DNA of 64,000 bases from an uncultured Tropicimonas sp. (GCA_947495685.1 CANLZY010000023.1:1-64000); one strand, 5' to 3'. Numbered from the stretch's first letter, positions 1 to 9,892 are shown. Notes: generated by a model not told the origin, from the letters alone. Made by a program: numbers and translations.

Positions 1-247
1 CGAGATCAAGATCAGCATGGATGGCAAGGGCGCCTGGCGGGACAACGTCTTCATCGAACGGCTCTGGCGGACCATCAAATACGAAGAGGTCTACCTGCGG
101 GCCTACGCCAGCGTCTCAGAAGCCCGAGCGGGGATCGGCCGTTATCCCGGCTTCTACAACAGCCGCCGACCTCATTCATCGCTTGACGGGAAAACGCCCG
201 ACCAGGCCTACTTCAACCAGCCGATGCCCAAAGCGGTGGCGGCGTAA
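1..247 (+). pseudogene. IS3-family transposase OrfB, C-terminal part (cut by window edge)
   Basis: The reading frame is open at the left edge and ends at a stop at 245-247. The visible part is the end of an IS3-family DDE integrase: DNVFIERLWRTIKYEEVYL carries the last catalytic Glu, and FYNSRRPHSSLDGKTP is the typical C-terminal signature. Whether the element is intact upstream cannot be seen. About 40-55 bases downstream there is a stretch (about 284-305) that could be the right terminal inverted repeat, but the left end is missing, so this is not testable here. Codons look normal for the window and no frameshift is visible in this fragment. Confidence 0.85.
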
Positions 248-601
248 CCGAGGCAAAAATTTAGAAAACGCCCGAAACCTGTTCAGACAAACCGAGCCAC
301 CTCTGTTCATAGAACCCGAGAAGAGTGGACAGCATGAATGAGTTCCTTCCTTCTAGCCCGCTCATAGTGATCCCGCAGAAATAGAGAGCACGCACGCAGG
401 AATGAAACGTCGTGTCGGTAGCCGTCCTGTGCACCTTCGTCCAGCGCCGTGTGAAGAGCAAGATGAAGTCATTCGAAGCCGAAATGGCATCGCTGGACTC
501 CGGGTTGGCAGAGATGAGAGAACATGTCTCCATCCGGTTTTTTCCGGGCCTGACGGACGTTGTACGGGAAGGGGGCGCGAACCTTGCCACTGCAGCCCGG
601 A
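248..601. other. intergenic IS debris, no intact gene
   Basis: This stretch follows the IS3 transposase stop. It probably contains the right end of that element near 284-305, and further unrecognisable debris between it and the IS6-type relic. Open frames here overlap on both strands and none has a convincing start, ribosome site or recognisable protein. The interval 821-994 likewise holds only the upstream region of the next operon. Confidence 0.5.
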
Positions 602-820
602 ACGGAGATGCTCGGCGCGTTTCCTGCGGATATCTGGGGCGAACATTGAGCCAAGCCGCTGCCACCAGGCCCGTACCGGCTCGCGGCTGATCTCGAGCCC
701 GCGCTCGTGCAACACGTCGTCAACAACTCCGGGCGATTGCGGGAAGCTTACGTGGAGCATCATGGCCAGGTGGATGATCTCTTCGCTCGATTTGAAGAAT
801 TTGAACGGGTCATGTTTCGT
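602..820 (-). pseudogene. IS6-family transposase relic
   Basis: On the minus strand this segment encodes an N-terminal IS6/IS26-type transposase stretch: an FKFFKSSEEIIHLAMML block, then VDDVLHERGLEISREPVRAW, then an end resembling the family's FAPDIRRKR. Similarity stops abruptly downstream and no DDE catalytic region can be followed in any frame, so this is a decayed or truncated copy. It lies between the IS3 remnant and the glp-like operon. The family assignment comes from recognised sequence pattern, not from a search. Confidence 0.7.
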
Positions 821-994
821 CACCCGGGAACTCTGCCCAACGCCTTGCCACGCGGCCAGCCGAGTTGCCTTGGCGCCACCGTCGGAGTGCTTCTGGCACC
901 GGTTTGTTCCGAGTTGGGAGACTAGGCCGCATTCATTCATTGGAACATCTCGGATACTGTACACGTGGACCGCTTCAGCTGTGGGGATACACGC

Positions 995-2290
995 ATGGGC
1001 GCACATTCACGCCGAGAGACACTCGACTTCCTGAAAGTCGCCAAGGATCTGCTGCCTGATGGCGCAAGCTACGATGCTTGTGTCGGATGCGGCATCTGCG
1101 CGTCGGGATGTCCGGCCTCCGGACTCTTCGGGATGGATCCGCGCCGGTTCATCAACATGGCCATGCTTGGCATGAACGAGGAGTTGTCGACGACGCCCTG
1201 GGTGTGGGCCTGCACGCAATGCAAGCGATGTGCCTATCTCTGCCCGATGGGGATCGACGTCTCACAGCTTGTCGGCGCAGCGCGCGGGGCCTGGGCGACC
1301 GAGGAGAAGCCAAGCGGGATTGTCCGCTCCTGCGCGGCCCAACGGCTCGACGAGAGTACAAGCGCGATGGGGCTCATGTCGGAGGACTTCGTCGAAATCG
1401 TCGAGGAGACCCTTGAGGAGTTGCAGGAGGATGATCCCCGGTTTTCGAAACTGACGGTTCCCATCGACAAGGTCGGCGCAAAATTCGTGATCAACCAGAA
1501 TTCCCGCGAACCGGCAACGGAGCCGGAAGAAATGGCGCCGCTCTGGAAGATCCTCGACTATGTCGGTGCGGACTGGACCTATGCGTCCAAGGGCTGGGCA
1601 GCCGAGAACTTCTGTATGTTCACCGGCGATCCCGATGCCTGGAAGGATATGGTCGAGACCCGGGTCGACGCCATCAACGCGCTTGAATGCGAAACCTGGA
1701 TCAACACCGAGTGCGGGCACTCCTTCTATACCCTCTGGGCGGGGATCGAGAAATTCGGGCTCGAGGCCAATTTCGAGGCTGAGAGCCTCGTCACCTACTA
1801 CGCCCAATGGATCCGCGAGGGGAAACTGCCGGTCAATTCGGACTGGAACAAGGACAACCTGAAATTCACCGTGCAGGACCCCTGCCAACTGGTCCGGAAA
1901 TCCATCGGCGATCAGGCCGCGGATGACCTGCGGTTCGTGGTCAAGACGTTGGTGGGCGAAGAAAATTTCATCGACATGCAACCCTGCCGAAGCGCGAACT
2001 ACTGCTGCGGCGGCGGCGGCGGCTTCCTCCAGGCAGGCATGTCGAAGGAGCGTCGCGCCTATGGGAAACGCAAATTCGACCAGATTATCGCGACCGAGGC
2101 GGACTACGTGCTGACGCCCTGTCACAACTGCCACTCCCAGATCTACGATGTCGGCGAGCATTTCGGCGGGGCCTATACCGTCACGCATCTGTGGACATTG
2201 ATCTGCCTTTCACTGGGTATACTCGGTCCGAATGAACGGAAATACCTCGGCCCCGATCTGGCCGGAATCAACCTTCCGGAGACGTCATGA
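995..2290 (+). CDS. glpC: GlpC-like/HdrD-type Fe-S oxidoreductase (anaerobic G3P dehydrogenase subunit C-like)
   Basis: 431 residues. The N-terminal half has two [4Fe-4S] ferredoxin motifs (CVGCGICASGCP and CTQCKRCAYLCP). The C-terminal half has CCG-type cysteine motifs: CGHSF, DPCQLVRK followed about 39 residues later by the CC of NYCCGGGGG, and CHNCH. This matches GlpC and the HdrD/HdrBC fold that passes electrons from a flavoprotein to the membrane quinone pool. I chose the ATG at 995 because GGGGA lies 7 bases upstream; a GTG at 965 is possible. The stop overlaps the start of glpA (ATGA), so the two are translationally coupled. It is the same architecture as Isp2 in this window. A heterodisulfide-reductase-like role cannot be excluded. 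Confidence 0.8.
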   Translation: MGAHSRRETLDFLKVAKDLLPDGASYDACVGCGICASGCPASGLFGMDPRRFINMAMLGMNEELSTTPWVWACTQCKRCAYLCPMGIDVSQLVGAARGAWATEEKPSGIVRSCAAQRLDESTSAMGLMSEDFVEIVEETLEELQEDDPRFSKLTVPIDKVGAKFVINQNSREPATEPEEMAPLWKILDYVGADWTYASKGWAAENFCMFTGDPDAWKDMVETRVDAINALECETWINTECGHSFYTLWAGIEKFGLEANFEAESLVTYYAQWIREGKLPVNSDWNKDNLKFTVQDPCQLVRKSIGDQAADDLRFVVKTLVGEENFIDMQPCRSANYCCGGGGGFLQAGMSKERRAYGKRKFDQIIATEADYVLTPCHNCHSQIYDVGEHFGGAYTVTHLWTLICLSLGILGPNERKYLGPDLAGINLPETS

Positions 2291-3891
2291 GCAGTCTGTC
2301 CGCACGGACCTTCGAGGCCGAGGTTCTCGTCATCGGTGGCGGTGCCACCGGGTCGGGCATCATGCGGGATCTTGCATTGCGGGGGATCACCTGCCTTCTC
2401 GTCGACCGAAAGGACCTGAATGCAGGTGCGTCAGGCGGCAACCACGGGCTGCTCCATAGCGGCGGGCGCTATGCCACGGCGGATGCCGAGACCGCGGCGG
2501 AATGTCGGCGCGAGGGCGATATCCTCAAGCGCCTCGCACCGGAATGCATCGACGATTGCGGCGGTCTGTTCGTCGCTGTCGAGGGCGATGACGAAGATTT
2601 TGCGGCGCGGTTCCCCGAGCATTGTCGGGTCGCGGGCATTCCCTGCGAGGCGCTGACGGCGGCAGAGGCCCGTGAGCGTGAACCTGCCTTGCCGGACGCG
2701 ATCGCCGCCGCCTATGCGGTACCGGATGCCACGATCGATCCGTTCCGGATCGTGCTGGAAAATGTCGGCCATGCCCAGAGGCTGAACGATAGCACCTACC
2801 TCCCGCATACCGAGGTCGAGGCCTTCGAAATCGCCGACGGCGTGATAACAAAGACGCTCTGCCGCGATCGGCGGAGCGGCGATTTGGTCGAGATCCGCGC
2901 CCGGCAAATCATCAATGCCAGCGGTGCCTGGGCCGAAAAAGTCGCGCGCCTGGCCGGTTGCGCGGACGTCAACTTGCTCTACTCAAAGGGCACACTGCTG
3001 ATCACCAACACGAGGGTGACAAAAGGGGTTGTGAACCGGCTCCGGCTACCCGATGACGGGGATATCCTTGTGCCGGGGGGCACCGTCTCGCTGCTCGGGA
3101 CATCCTCGGTTACGGTCGAGAATCCCGACGGTATTGCACCGACAGTATCAGAGGTGGATCGCATCCTTGCCGAGGGCGCGACGATGCTGCCGGTTTTGAA
3201 CGAAACCCGCTTCGTCCGGGCCTTTTCCGGCGTGCGGCCGCTCCTGAAATCCGCTGGGAGCGAGGCCGACGGGCGCAAGGCGAACCGAGGTTTCGCGCTG
3301 TTTGATCACGAGGACCAGGGACTATCGAATTTCGCCACCGTGGCGGGCGGCAAGTTTACCACCTTCCGCCTGATGGCGGAAACGGCGGGCGACCTCGTGG
3401 CCCGGCGCCTCGGCAATGCCGAGCCTTGCAAGACTGATCTCGACCCCTTGCCCTCGGGCGACGCGCTGCGCTGGACCGAGCCGGGTGCGGCCGCGCGTGA
3501 CTGGTACAAGCGGTCCGATCCGACCGACACGATCCTTTGCGAATGCGAGATGGTCGCCCGCTCAGTGGTCGATACGATCATCGGGCAGGCGCCGGGGGCC
3601 GAGGACCACATGAGCCTCAAGGCCATTGCGCTGCGCAGTCGCATCGGCAAGGGAGCCTGCCAGGGCGCCTTCTGTTCGATGCGGGTCACCGCGCATCTCT
3701 ATGACCGCGAAGTCTATGACAGCCCGGATGGACTTCGCTTGATGCGTGATTTCGTCAACGAGCGTTACAAGGGTGTTCGCCCGGTCCTATGGGGCGCGCA
3801 GATGCCCCAGGCCGAGCTCGCCGAGATCCTGCATTGCGGGCTGGGTGGAATGGATCTACCGGCAGGCAAGGACGGGGGCACAACCACATGA
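2287..3891 (+). CDS. glpA: glycerol-3-phosphate dehydrogenase, FAD subunit A (GlpA-like)
   Basis: 534 residues, close to E. coli GlpA. An FAD-binding GGGATGSG motif lies at residues 17-24, followed by the DAO-type oxidoreductase core. Near the C-terminus four cysteines (about 418, 420, 458 and 463, in ILCECE and GACQGAFC) form the BFD-like [2Fe-2S] domain that separates GlpA from aerobic GlpD. Expected reaction: sn-glycerol-3-phosphate to dihydroxyacetone phosphate, with electrons going through GlpB and GlpC. It overlaps glpC upstream and glpB downstream by ATGA junctions. The gene order C-A-B differs from the enterobacterial A-B-C. The exact substrate is inferred from family and neighbours. 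Confidence 0.85.
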   Translation: MSSLSARTFEAEVLVIGGGATGSGIMRDLALRGITCLLVDRKDLNAGASGGNHGLLHSGGRYATADAETAAECRREGDILKRLAPECIDDCGGLFVAVEGDDEDFAARFPEHCRVAGIPCEALTAAEAREREPALPDAIAAAYAVPDATIDPFRIVLENVGHAQRLNDSTYLPHTEVEAFEIADGVITKTLCRDRRSGDLVEIRARQIINASGAWAEKVARLAGCADVNLLYSKGTLLITNTRVTKGVVNRLRLPDDGDILVPGGTVSLLGTSSVTVENPDGIAPTVSEVDRILAEGATMLPVLNETRFVRAFSGVRPLLKSAGSEADGRKANRGFALFDHEDQGLSNFATVAGGKFTTFRLMAETAGDLVARRLGNAEPCKTDLDPLPSGDALRWTEPGAAARDWYKRSDPTDTILCECEMVARSVVDTIIGQAPGAEDHMSLKAIALRSRIGKGACQGAFCSMRVTAHLYDREVYDSPDGLRLMRDFVNERYKGVRPVLWGAQMPQAELAEILHCGLGGMDLPAGKDGGTTT

Positions 3892-5162
3892 AACGTGGAA
3901 CCCGCAGGATCGAGACACAACTGGCCGTCATTGGCACCGGGATTGCCGGCTTTGCTGCCAGCATATTCGCCTTGCAACGCGGACTCGATGTCGCCCAGTT
4001 CGGCCACAGCGGCGCGATGGCCTATACCACCGGCTATCTCGACCTCCTCGGAGTGCATGACCAGCGTGTTCGCGACGACCCTTGGGCGGCGCTGGACGAG
4101 TTGCGCCTGGACGAACCGAAGCACCCGATGAGCGGCGTATCGAACGAGACGATCCGCACGGCTTTCAACGGTTTCACGGAAGCGCTCGGGGACATGGGGA
4201 TCGGATACTCCAAAGCGGGCGACTGCAATCTGTCCGCCCTTCTGCCGAACGGCATCGCCAAGCCAACCCTGTCGGTTCCGGACACCATGCTGCCGGGTGT
4301 CGTGGCGCTGGAAACCGGTGCAAAGACACTGGTGTTGGATTTCGACGGGCTCCAGGGCTTCAGTGCCAAGGCTTTCGAGGTCAACTTTTCCGAACGGTGG
4401 TCGGGGCTGAGATCGGCGCGGATGGCTTTCCCCGGTATGGAAAACCGGCAGATTTTTCCGGAGGTTCTCGCGCGCTCGCTGGAGACACGGGCAACGCAGG
4501 AGGCGCTGGCAGACCTGATCCGGCCGCTGCTGAATGGGGCCGAATATGTCGGCCTTCCGGCAATTCTCGGCATGCATGCTCCCGATGCCGTGCGGTCTAA
4601 GATGGAGCAAGCCATCGGAGCGACCTTGTTCGAGATTCCGACCATCCCACCGGCTGTTCCGGGCATCCGCCTTCGCGAATGTTTCGAGCGCGCCTTCCCG
4701 GAGAAGGGGGTCAGATTGGAGCCACAGCTCAAGGTCGCGGATGTCGAATTCGGTACCGCAGGGGCCACGCTGCATCTGCACGGGCCCATGGAGGATATTG
4801 TGGTCGAGGCGTCCGCTGTTCTTCTTGCGACTGGTCGGTTTCTGTCGGGAGGATTGCGATCCGATCAGCACAGCCTGTCGGAGTCCCTGCTGGACATTCC
4901 GATCCGCCAGCCGGCAAGCCGGGAGGAGTGGTTCCGGCATGAATATCTCGATCCGCGCGGCCATCCGGTGAACCGGCTCGGGGTGGAGGTTGACAGCGCG
5001 TTTCGACCGGTGATTCCGGATGGCGATCCGGTCAACGAACGGCTGTTTGCAGCGGGCGCGATCCTCTCGCACCAGGATTGGGCGCGTCAGCGCTGCGGCG
5101 CCGGACTCGCCATCGCGACGGCCTACGGCGCGACCGAAGCCGCCGCGGCGGCACTCGGCTGA
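3888..5162 (+). CDS. glpB: glycerol-3-phosphate dehydrogenase, subunit B (GlpB-like)
   Basis: 424 residues from the ATG at 3888, which overlaps the glpA stop. An N-terminal dinucleotide-binding motif (VIGTGIAGFAAS) is followed by a GlpB-type FAD/FMN domain, and the C-terminus has the FAD-site-like GAILSHQDW and GAGLAIATAYGA segments. GlpB is the second flavoprotein of the anaerobic glycerol-3-phosphate dehydrogenase, forming GlpAB and docking on GlpC at the membrane. It is the last gene of the three-gene operon, with 290 bases to the convergent hypE. An upstream in-frame start at 3789 would overlap glpA by over 100 bases and is rejected. Confidence 0.8.
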   Translation: MKRGTRRIETQLAVIGTGIAGFAASIFALQRGLDVAQFGHSGAMAYTTGYLDLLGVHDQRVRDDPWAALDELRLDEPKHPMSGVSNETIRTAFNGFTEALGDMGIGYSKAGDCNLSALLPNGIAKPTLSVPDTMLPGVVALETGAKTLVLDFDGLQGFSAKAFEVNFSERWSGLRSARMAFPGMENRQIFPEVLARSLETRATQEALADLIRPLLNGAEYVGLPAILGMHAPDAVRSKMEQAIGATLFEIPTIPPAVPGIRLRECFERAFPEKGVRLEPQLKVADVEFGTAGATLHLHGPMEDIVVEASAVLLATGRFLSGGLRSDQHSLSESLLDIPIRQPASREEWFRHEYLDPRGHPVNRLGVEVDSAFRPVIPDGDPVNERLFAAGAILSHQDWARQRCGAGLAIATAYGATEAAAAALG

Positions 5163-5454
5163 GTTACGGCGAGAGTTCTGGCAAACCAATTCGACCCAGT
5201 CTCTGCGCGGCCTGGGTGCCAAAACTGCTACGTCACCGCGTCAAGCTTGGCTTTTGACGTTTCGACATGCGGATTTCTTTGACTTTTTGGGCCGTGTTTA
5301 AGTCCCCTGCAAAGCCTGAGCCAAGTGCCTCTGAAAGACACTCGTCGGCGAATGACAGGCAATGTGGAATCCGTTCTGGCGCAAGTGAGCCCAAGCGGCA
5401 GCTAGTGTTTTCAAGATCAGAAACTACAAAGCCCTGAGCGCAACTGGTGTGCCC
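5163..5454. other. intergenic between glpB and hypE (convergent)
   Basis: No gene is recognised. A 6-base inverted repeat (CGTCAA at 5239-5244, TTGACG at 5254-5259) is too weak to call a terminator with confidence, although the two operons converge here and some terminator is expected. Confidence 0.4.
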
Positions 5455-6471
5455 TCAACAGATCCGCGGCAGTGGGTCGTCCTCAAGCTCCTCCAGAAAC
5501 CTCAGTCCGCCAATTTCAGTTTTGAGCGAGACGGGTCCCAAGCGGCGGGTCGCATGGAGCTCTCCAATGATCGCGGCGTCGGCACCTCCGGCTAGAGATT
5601 TCCATGCGGACAAGGCGGATTTCGCCGCATCAGGTGCCACCACCGCAACAACCCGCCCTTCGCAGGCGAGGTAGTAGGGATCGTATCCCAGCATGTCGCA
5701 CACAGTGTGTACCGCCGGTCGAACCGGGATCGCCGCTTCTTCCAGCGTGATTTCCAGCCCGGTTGCCCGAGCGATTTCGTGCGCAACAGAGACCAAGCCT
5801 CCACGGGTCGGGTCCCGCATGAAGCGAACACCGGGAACGCTGCGGAGCGCCTTTGTCAGTGGAAGCACGCTGGCCGCATCAGACCGGATTTCGCCGCGCA
5901 GCCCGAACTGCTCCCGGGCGAGCATGACCGAAATTCCGTGATCTCCGATCGGACCGCTGACGAGCAGGATGTCTCCTTCCCGGACTTCGCTCATGGCCAG
6001 CTTGCCAGGGTGACGAAACACGCCAATACCCGTGGTCGCCAGGTAGATGCCGCCGCCGTGCCCCCTTGGAAGCACCTTTGTATCGCCAGCGGCGACCGAA
6101 ACGCCGATCTCGGACGCAGCCTGACCGAGGTCGGCCACGATCCGTTCCAGCTGGGCTACCTCGAATCCTTCCTCAATGAAGGCGTTCAGGCTCAAGTAGA
6201 GCGGATCGGCTCCGGACACCGCGAGATCGTTTGTCGTACCGTGCACGGCGAGCGAGCCAATGGACCCGCCGGGAAACTCCAGCGGCTGGACCGTGAAGCC
6301 ATCGGTTGTGAACATGATCTGCTCATTCGGGAGCGACAGCGCAACGGAATCGGCAGAGGTATCCAGCGTTCCGTTCGACAGATGCCGGGCAAAAACCTCG
6401 TCAATCAATTCGCGCATGTAGCGGCCACCGTTGCCGTGGGCGAGCGAGATGTGGCTGTCCTGAAGCGTCAT
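5455..6471 (-). CDS. hypE: hydrogenase maturation protein HypE
   Basis: 338 residues. HypE accepts the carbamoyl group from HypF on its C-terminal cysteine and dehydrates it to thiocyanate, the source of the CN ligands of the NiFe(CN)2CO centre. The protein starts with LAHGNGGRYMRELI and ends in DPLPRIC, the invariant Pro-Arg-Ile-Cys tail that carries the modified Cys. AIRS/PurM-type motifs (VAAGDTKVL, RDPTRGG) are present. It is the last gene of the hypCABDFE operon and its ATG overlaps the hypF stop by four bases. Full length, no defects seen. Confidence 0.97.
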   Translation of the reverse strand: MTLQDSHISLAHGNGGRYMRELIDEVFARHLSNGTLDTSADSVALSLPNEQIMFTTDGFTVQPLEFPGGSIGSLAVHGTTNDLAVSGADPLYLSLNAFIEEGFEVAQLERIVADLGQAASEIGVSVAAGDTKVLPRGHGGGIYLATTGIGVFRHPGKLAMSEVREGDILLVSGPIGDHGISVMLAREQFGLRGEIRSDAASVLPLTKALRSVPGVRFMRDPTRGGLVSVAHEIARATGLEITLEEAAIPVRPAVHTVCDMLGYDPYYLACEGRVVAVVAPDAAKSALSAWKSLAGGADAAIIGELHATRRLGPVSLKTEIGGLRFLEELEDDPLPRIC

Positions 6472-8786
6472 CCTTCGGTTCCTCCTGCCTGCGCGGCGTA
6501 TTCGACAACCTGCCCGAAAGAGATGGCGGCGTCATTGCAGGGGACTCGCCGGTGCAGCCGCAGCGGAGTCCCCATGCTGTCCATTCTGATACGGATTTCC
6601 TGCACGAGACGGGCGTTTTGAAACACACCGCCTGTCAGGCCAACCTGTGAAAAGGAGATGTGCTCCGCGATGCGTCGGGCAAGATCGGGGACGACCTGCG
6701 CCATGCTGGCGTGAAAATCGGCGGCCCGTTGACCTTCGGTTTGACGGGAATCTGTGAGCCTGTCGATGAGCGGCGCCCAGTCGACCTCCCACAATCCGGT
6801 TTCGTTGCGGTCGGTCGGCAGTGGAATTGCCCGCCCCGCCTCCCTGGCAGCAAGCGTTTCGAGCACCATTGGCCCCTGCGCTTCGAAACTGCCGTGGGTG
6901 ATCCCGGTCACGATGCTGGCGGCGGCGTCAAAGATCCGCCCCGCGGCCGTGGTCTCGTGGGTGTTGATTTGTTTTTCCCAAGCCTGCCGGGCAATATCGA
7001 CACCTTGCGGAGCGAAAGGCACCTCGCGTTCTGCGGCCCAACAGAGCGCTGCGGCACTCCGCCAGGGTTCGCGCCCGGCCCGATCCCCGCCGGTGAGGCG
7101 GAACGAACGAAACCGCGCCACGCGTTGCCACCGTCCGGGTTGCCCCCACAGGACATCACCACCCCAGAGCGTGCCGTCCTCGCCAAGTCCAACACCATCC
7201 CATGTAAACGTCAGCCAATCTCCGATTGTATCCGGATGTTCCGCCGCGAGGGCCGAGGCATGGGCGTGGTGGTGCAGGATCGGCACAACCGGCAGGCCCT
7301 GATTTTGTGCCCAGCGATGGGTTGTGTATCCGGGGTGGGAGTCGCACAGCAGCACGGTAGCCTCTTTGCCGTAGAGGGATTGCATGCTGCGCGAAACCTC
7401 TTCGAGGACGTGCAGGCTTCGTGCGGAGTCCATTTCACCAACATGGGGCGAGATCACCGCGCGATCGCCGAACGCAAGAGCGACCGTCGCTTTCATTTGG
7501 GAGCCGAGCGCCAATGCTGTCCGGGGCAGTGGCCTCGGAACGTTCAGTTCGAGCGGTGCGTTGCCCCGTCCCAACCGAAGCGGAACGACGTTTCCTGCGA
7601 TCTCGCGCAGGACAGGATCGTCGGCCGGGCGCGATATGGGCCGGTTGTGATGAAGGACAGCATCTGCGACGCCCGAAAGCCGTCCATCAATCTCGGCCGG
7701 CTCTATCAGTACCGGCTCGCCGCTCAGGTTCGCGGAGGTTGCAACAAGAGGCGCAGCAAGCGCGTCGAGGATCAGGACATGCAGCGGACTATAGGGCAGA
7801 AAGAGGCCCAGTTGCCCAATTCCTGGTGCGACAGACGGCGCTATACTTGCATCCGAGCGTCGCGGCATGAGCACGATTGGTCGAACAGATGACACCAATG
7901 CATGAGCGGTAGGTTCCGACAGGTCTACGAGTCGCCGCACGTCCTCCAGCCCATCGTCTCCCGTCTGCGGCACCATAACGGCAAATGGCTTGTCAGGTCG
8001 GTGCTTGCGGTGCCGGAGGCGTTGCACGGTCGCCTCATTGTGGGCGTCGCACATCAGGTGATAGCCGCCGATTCCGCGCACGGCGACGATTTCGCCGCCT
8101 CGCAGGGCATCGACCGTTGCAGCCAATGCCGTCTCCGTTTGCGCAATTTCAGCCTCCCCTGCGCGCGTGAAGCGCAAGGATGGCCCACACTCCGGGCAGG
8201 CGACGGGTTCGGCATGAAACCTGCGGTTGGCGGGATCTTCATAGTCCCGGCGGCAAGCATCGCACAACGGAAAGGCGGTCATCGTCGTATTCGACCGGTC
8301 ATAGGGCATCGCCTCGATCAGCGTGTAGCGCGGCCCGCATTGGGTACAGTTGATGAAAGGATACCGAAAGCGCCTGTCGTTTGGATCGTGCATCTCGCGA
8401 AGACAATCCTCGCAGACCGACGTGTCCGCAGGCACGAAGATCGAAGCCTCCGATCCCGCGTGGCTCTCAAGGATCGAAAAGGTGCTCATTCCCTCAGGTG
8501 CAGTCTTCTCAAGCAGGGAAATCGTCGGCTTCGACAGTGGCGGTGCCTTTGCCATCACGTCGCGAAGAAAGGCTCGCACCTCCGCCTCCGGGCCTTCGAC
8601 ATGTACGTAGACCTCTCCCGTCCGGTTCTGAACCCATCCCGACAGGTCAAGATCCTGCGCAATGCGATATACATGCGGACGAAATCCGACACCTTGAACG
8701 TGGCCGATCAGGACAATCCGCTGTGCAAGCGTCGCTTCACCTGATCGACGAGCAGCGTCGTGGTGCACATCGATTGATCGCGTCAT
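6468..8786 (-). CDS. hypF: carbamoyltransferase HypF
   Basis: 772 residues, the normal size. Order of domains: acylphosphatase-like segment (HVQGVGFRPHVYRIA, about residues 29-43), two zinc-finger motifs (CEDCLREMHDP...CTQCGP and CDACRRDY...CPECGP), a YrdC-like domain, and a Kae1-like carbamoyltransferase domain with the metal-binding HHHAHA motif. It activates carbamoyl phosphate to carbamoyl-AMP and transfers the carbamoyl to HypE. It overlaps hypD upstream and hypE downstream by four bases each, so the three are tightly coupled. Confidence 0.97.
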   Translation of the reverse strand: MTRSIDVHHDAARRSGEATLAQRIVLIGHVQGVGFRPHVYRIAQDLDLSGWVQNRTGEVYVHVEGPEAEVRAFLRDVMAKAPPLSKPTISLLEKTAPEGMSTFSILESHAGSEASIFVPADTSVCEDCLREMHDPNDRRFRYPFINCTQCGPRYTLIEAMPYDRSNTTMTAFPLCDACRRDYEDPANRRFHAEPVACPECGPSLRFTRAGEAEIAQTETALAATVDALRGGEIVAVRGIGGYHLMCDAHNEATVQRLRHRKHRPDKPFAVMVPQTGDDGLEDVRRLVDLSEPTAHALVSSVRPIVLMPRRSDASIAPSVAPGIGQLGLFLPYSPLHVLILDALAAPLVATSANLSGEPVLIEPAEIDGRLSGVADAVLHHNRPISRPADDPVLREIAGNVVPLRLGRGNAPLELNVPRPLPRTALALGSQMKATVALAFGDRAVISPHVGEMDSARSLHVLEEVSRSMQSLYGKEATVLLCDSHPGYTTHRWAQNQGLPVVPILHHHAHASALAAEHPDTIGDWLTFTWDGVGLGEDGTLWGGDVLWGQPGRWQRVARFRSFRLTGGDRAGREPWRSAAALCWAAEREVPFAPQGVDIARQAWEKQINTHETTAAGRIFDAAASIVTGITHGSFEAQGPMVLETLAAREAGRAIPLPTDRNETGLWEVDWAPLIDRLTDSRQTEGQRAADFHASMAQVVPDLARRIAEHISFSQVGLTGGVFQNARLVQEIRIRMDSMGTPLRLHRRVPCNDAAISFGQVVEYAAQAGGTEG

Positions 8787-9892
8787 TCAGCAGCCTGCTC
8801 CGCGCGGGTGCGCCGCCCGCTTGACCACCAGATCCGGCAAGCGCCTTCGTCGGAAACCATGCAGGGCCCCACAGGATTGCGGGGCGTGCAGGCCACGCCG
8901 AAGATGCGGCACTGATCGGGATAGATCCGACCGAGCACAACACGCGCACAGTCGCAGCCGGCAGGCATTTCCCCCATACGGCGACGAGCCTCGTCGCCGT
9001 AGTCAGGCAGGATTTTCCGGGCGTCGTGCCGGGAAAACTCCGGGCGGAGCGCGAAGCCTGAACCGGGGATCGTCCCGATGCCCCGCCAGTTGGCGTCGGT
9101 GACCTCCATGACATCGGTCAGCAACTTGCGTGCCATCGGATTGCCGCCGGGCTGGACGACACTGGGGTAGCAATTGTCGAGAAACGGTTCGCCGTCCTGC
9201 ATCTGCCGCAGCACCGAGTAGATCGAGGCCAGCAGACTGTCGCTCTCGAATCCGGCAACCGCGGCAGGGACCTTGTGGTCATCGACCACGAATTCCCACT
9301 CCTCCGGCCCCATGATCGTGCCGACATGGCCGGGCGCTATGAGGGCATCAAAGCCGATGTCGCCCGAATTCAGAAGCATCGACACTGCCGGCCAGGTGAG
9401 CCGGCCGGACAGCAGTACAAGAAGATTTTCGGGAATGCCTTGCGCCAGCATCGCGGCGACCGGCGCGGTTGTCGTCTCGAAGCCGGCAGCAAAGAACACC
9501 ACCCGGCGTTCAGGTGTCGCGCGGGCCAGCGCAACGACCTCCTGCGGGCTGGCAACCGGCACAACATCGGCCCCGGCGGCCTTTGCCTGTTCCAGCGATC
9601 GGATCTCGGTCTTGCGAACATTCACAGGCACTCGAAGCATGTCGCCAAAGGTGGCCAGAGTCAGATCTTCGTGCAACGCCAGCTGGATCGCCTGGTAGAC
9701 ATCTTCCTCAGGACAGACGCACACGGGGCAGCCGGGCCCTGGGATCAACTCGATGTTCGGCGGCAGTGCGTTGCGCAGACCGGCCTGGGAAATGGACCGT
9801 TCGTGCCCACCGCAGACATTCATGATCCGAACCTTTCGCGGCAGGTCCAACGTTTGGATGCGTTCCAGCCAATCGGCAGCGGACCGGGCCAT
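8783..9892 (-). CDS. hypD: hydrogenase maturation protein HypD
   Basis: 369 residues. HypD carries a [4Fe-4S] cluster and, with HypC, is the scaffold on which Fe(CN)2CO is assembled. Conserved features are visible: CGGHERSISQAGLR near the N-terminus, PGCPVCVCPEED, and a C-terminal cysteine-rich part (GCDCARVVLG, PDQCRIFG, NPVGPCMVSDEGAC). The start is 2 bases after the hypB stop, and the stop overlaps the hypF start. Confidence 0.97.
   Translation of the reverse strand: MARSAADWLERIQTLDLPRKVRIMNVCGGHERSISQAGLRNALPPNIELIPGPGCPVCVCPEEDVYQAIQLALHEDLTLATFGDMLRVPVNVRKTEIRSLEQAKAAGADVVPVASPQEVVALARATPERRVVFFAAGFETTTAPVAAMLAQGIPENLLVLLSGRLTWPAVSMLLNSGDIGFDALIAPGHVGTIMGPEEWEFVVDDHKVPAAVAGFESDSLLASIYSVLRQMQDGEPFLDNCYPSVVQPGGNPMARKLLTDVMEVTDANWRGIGTIPGSGFALRPEFSRHDARKILPDYGDEARRRMGEMPAGCDCARVVLGRIYPDQCRIFGVACTPRNPVGPCMVSDEGACRIWWSSGRRTRAEQAAE

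Noticed and set aside
5239-5259. Inverted repeat after glpB as terminator
   Set aside because: Only 6 bases, with a 9-base loop and no T-run close by; too weak to list as a terminator.
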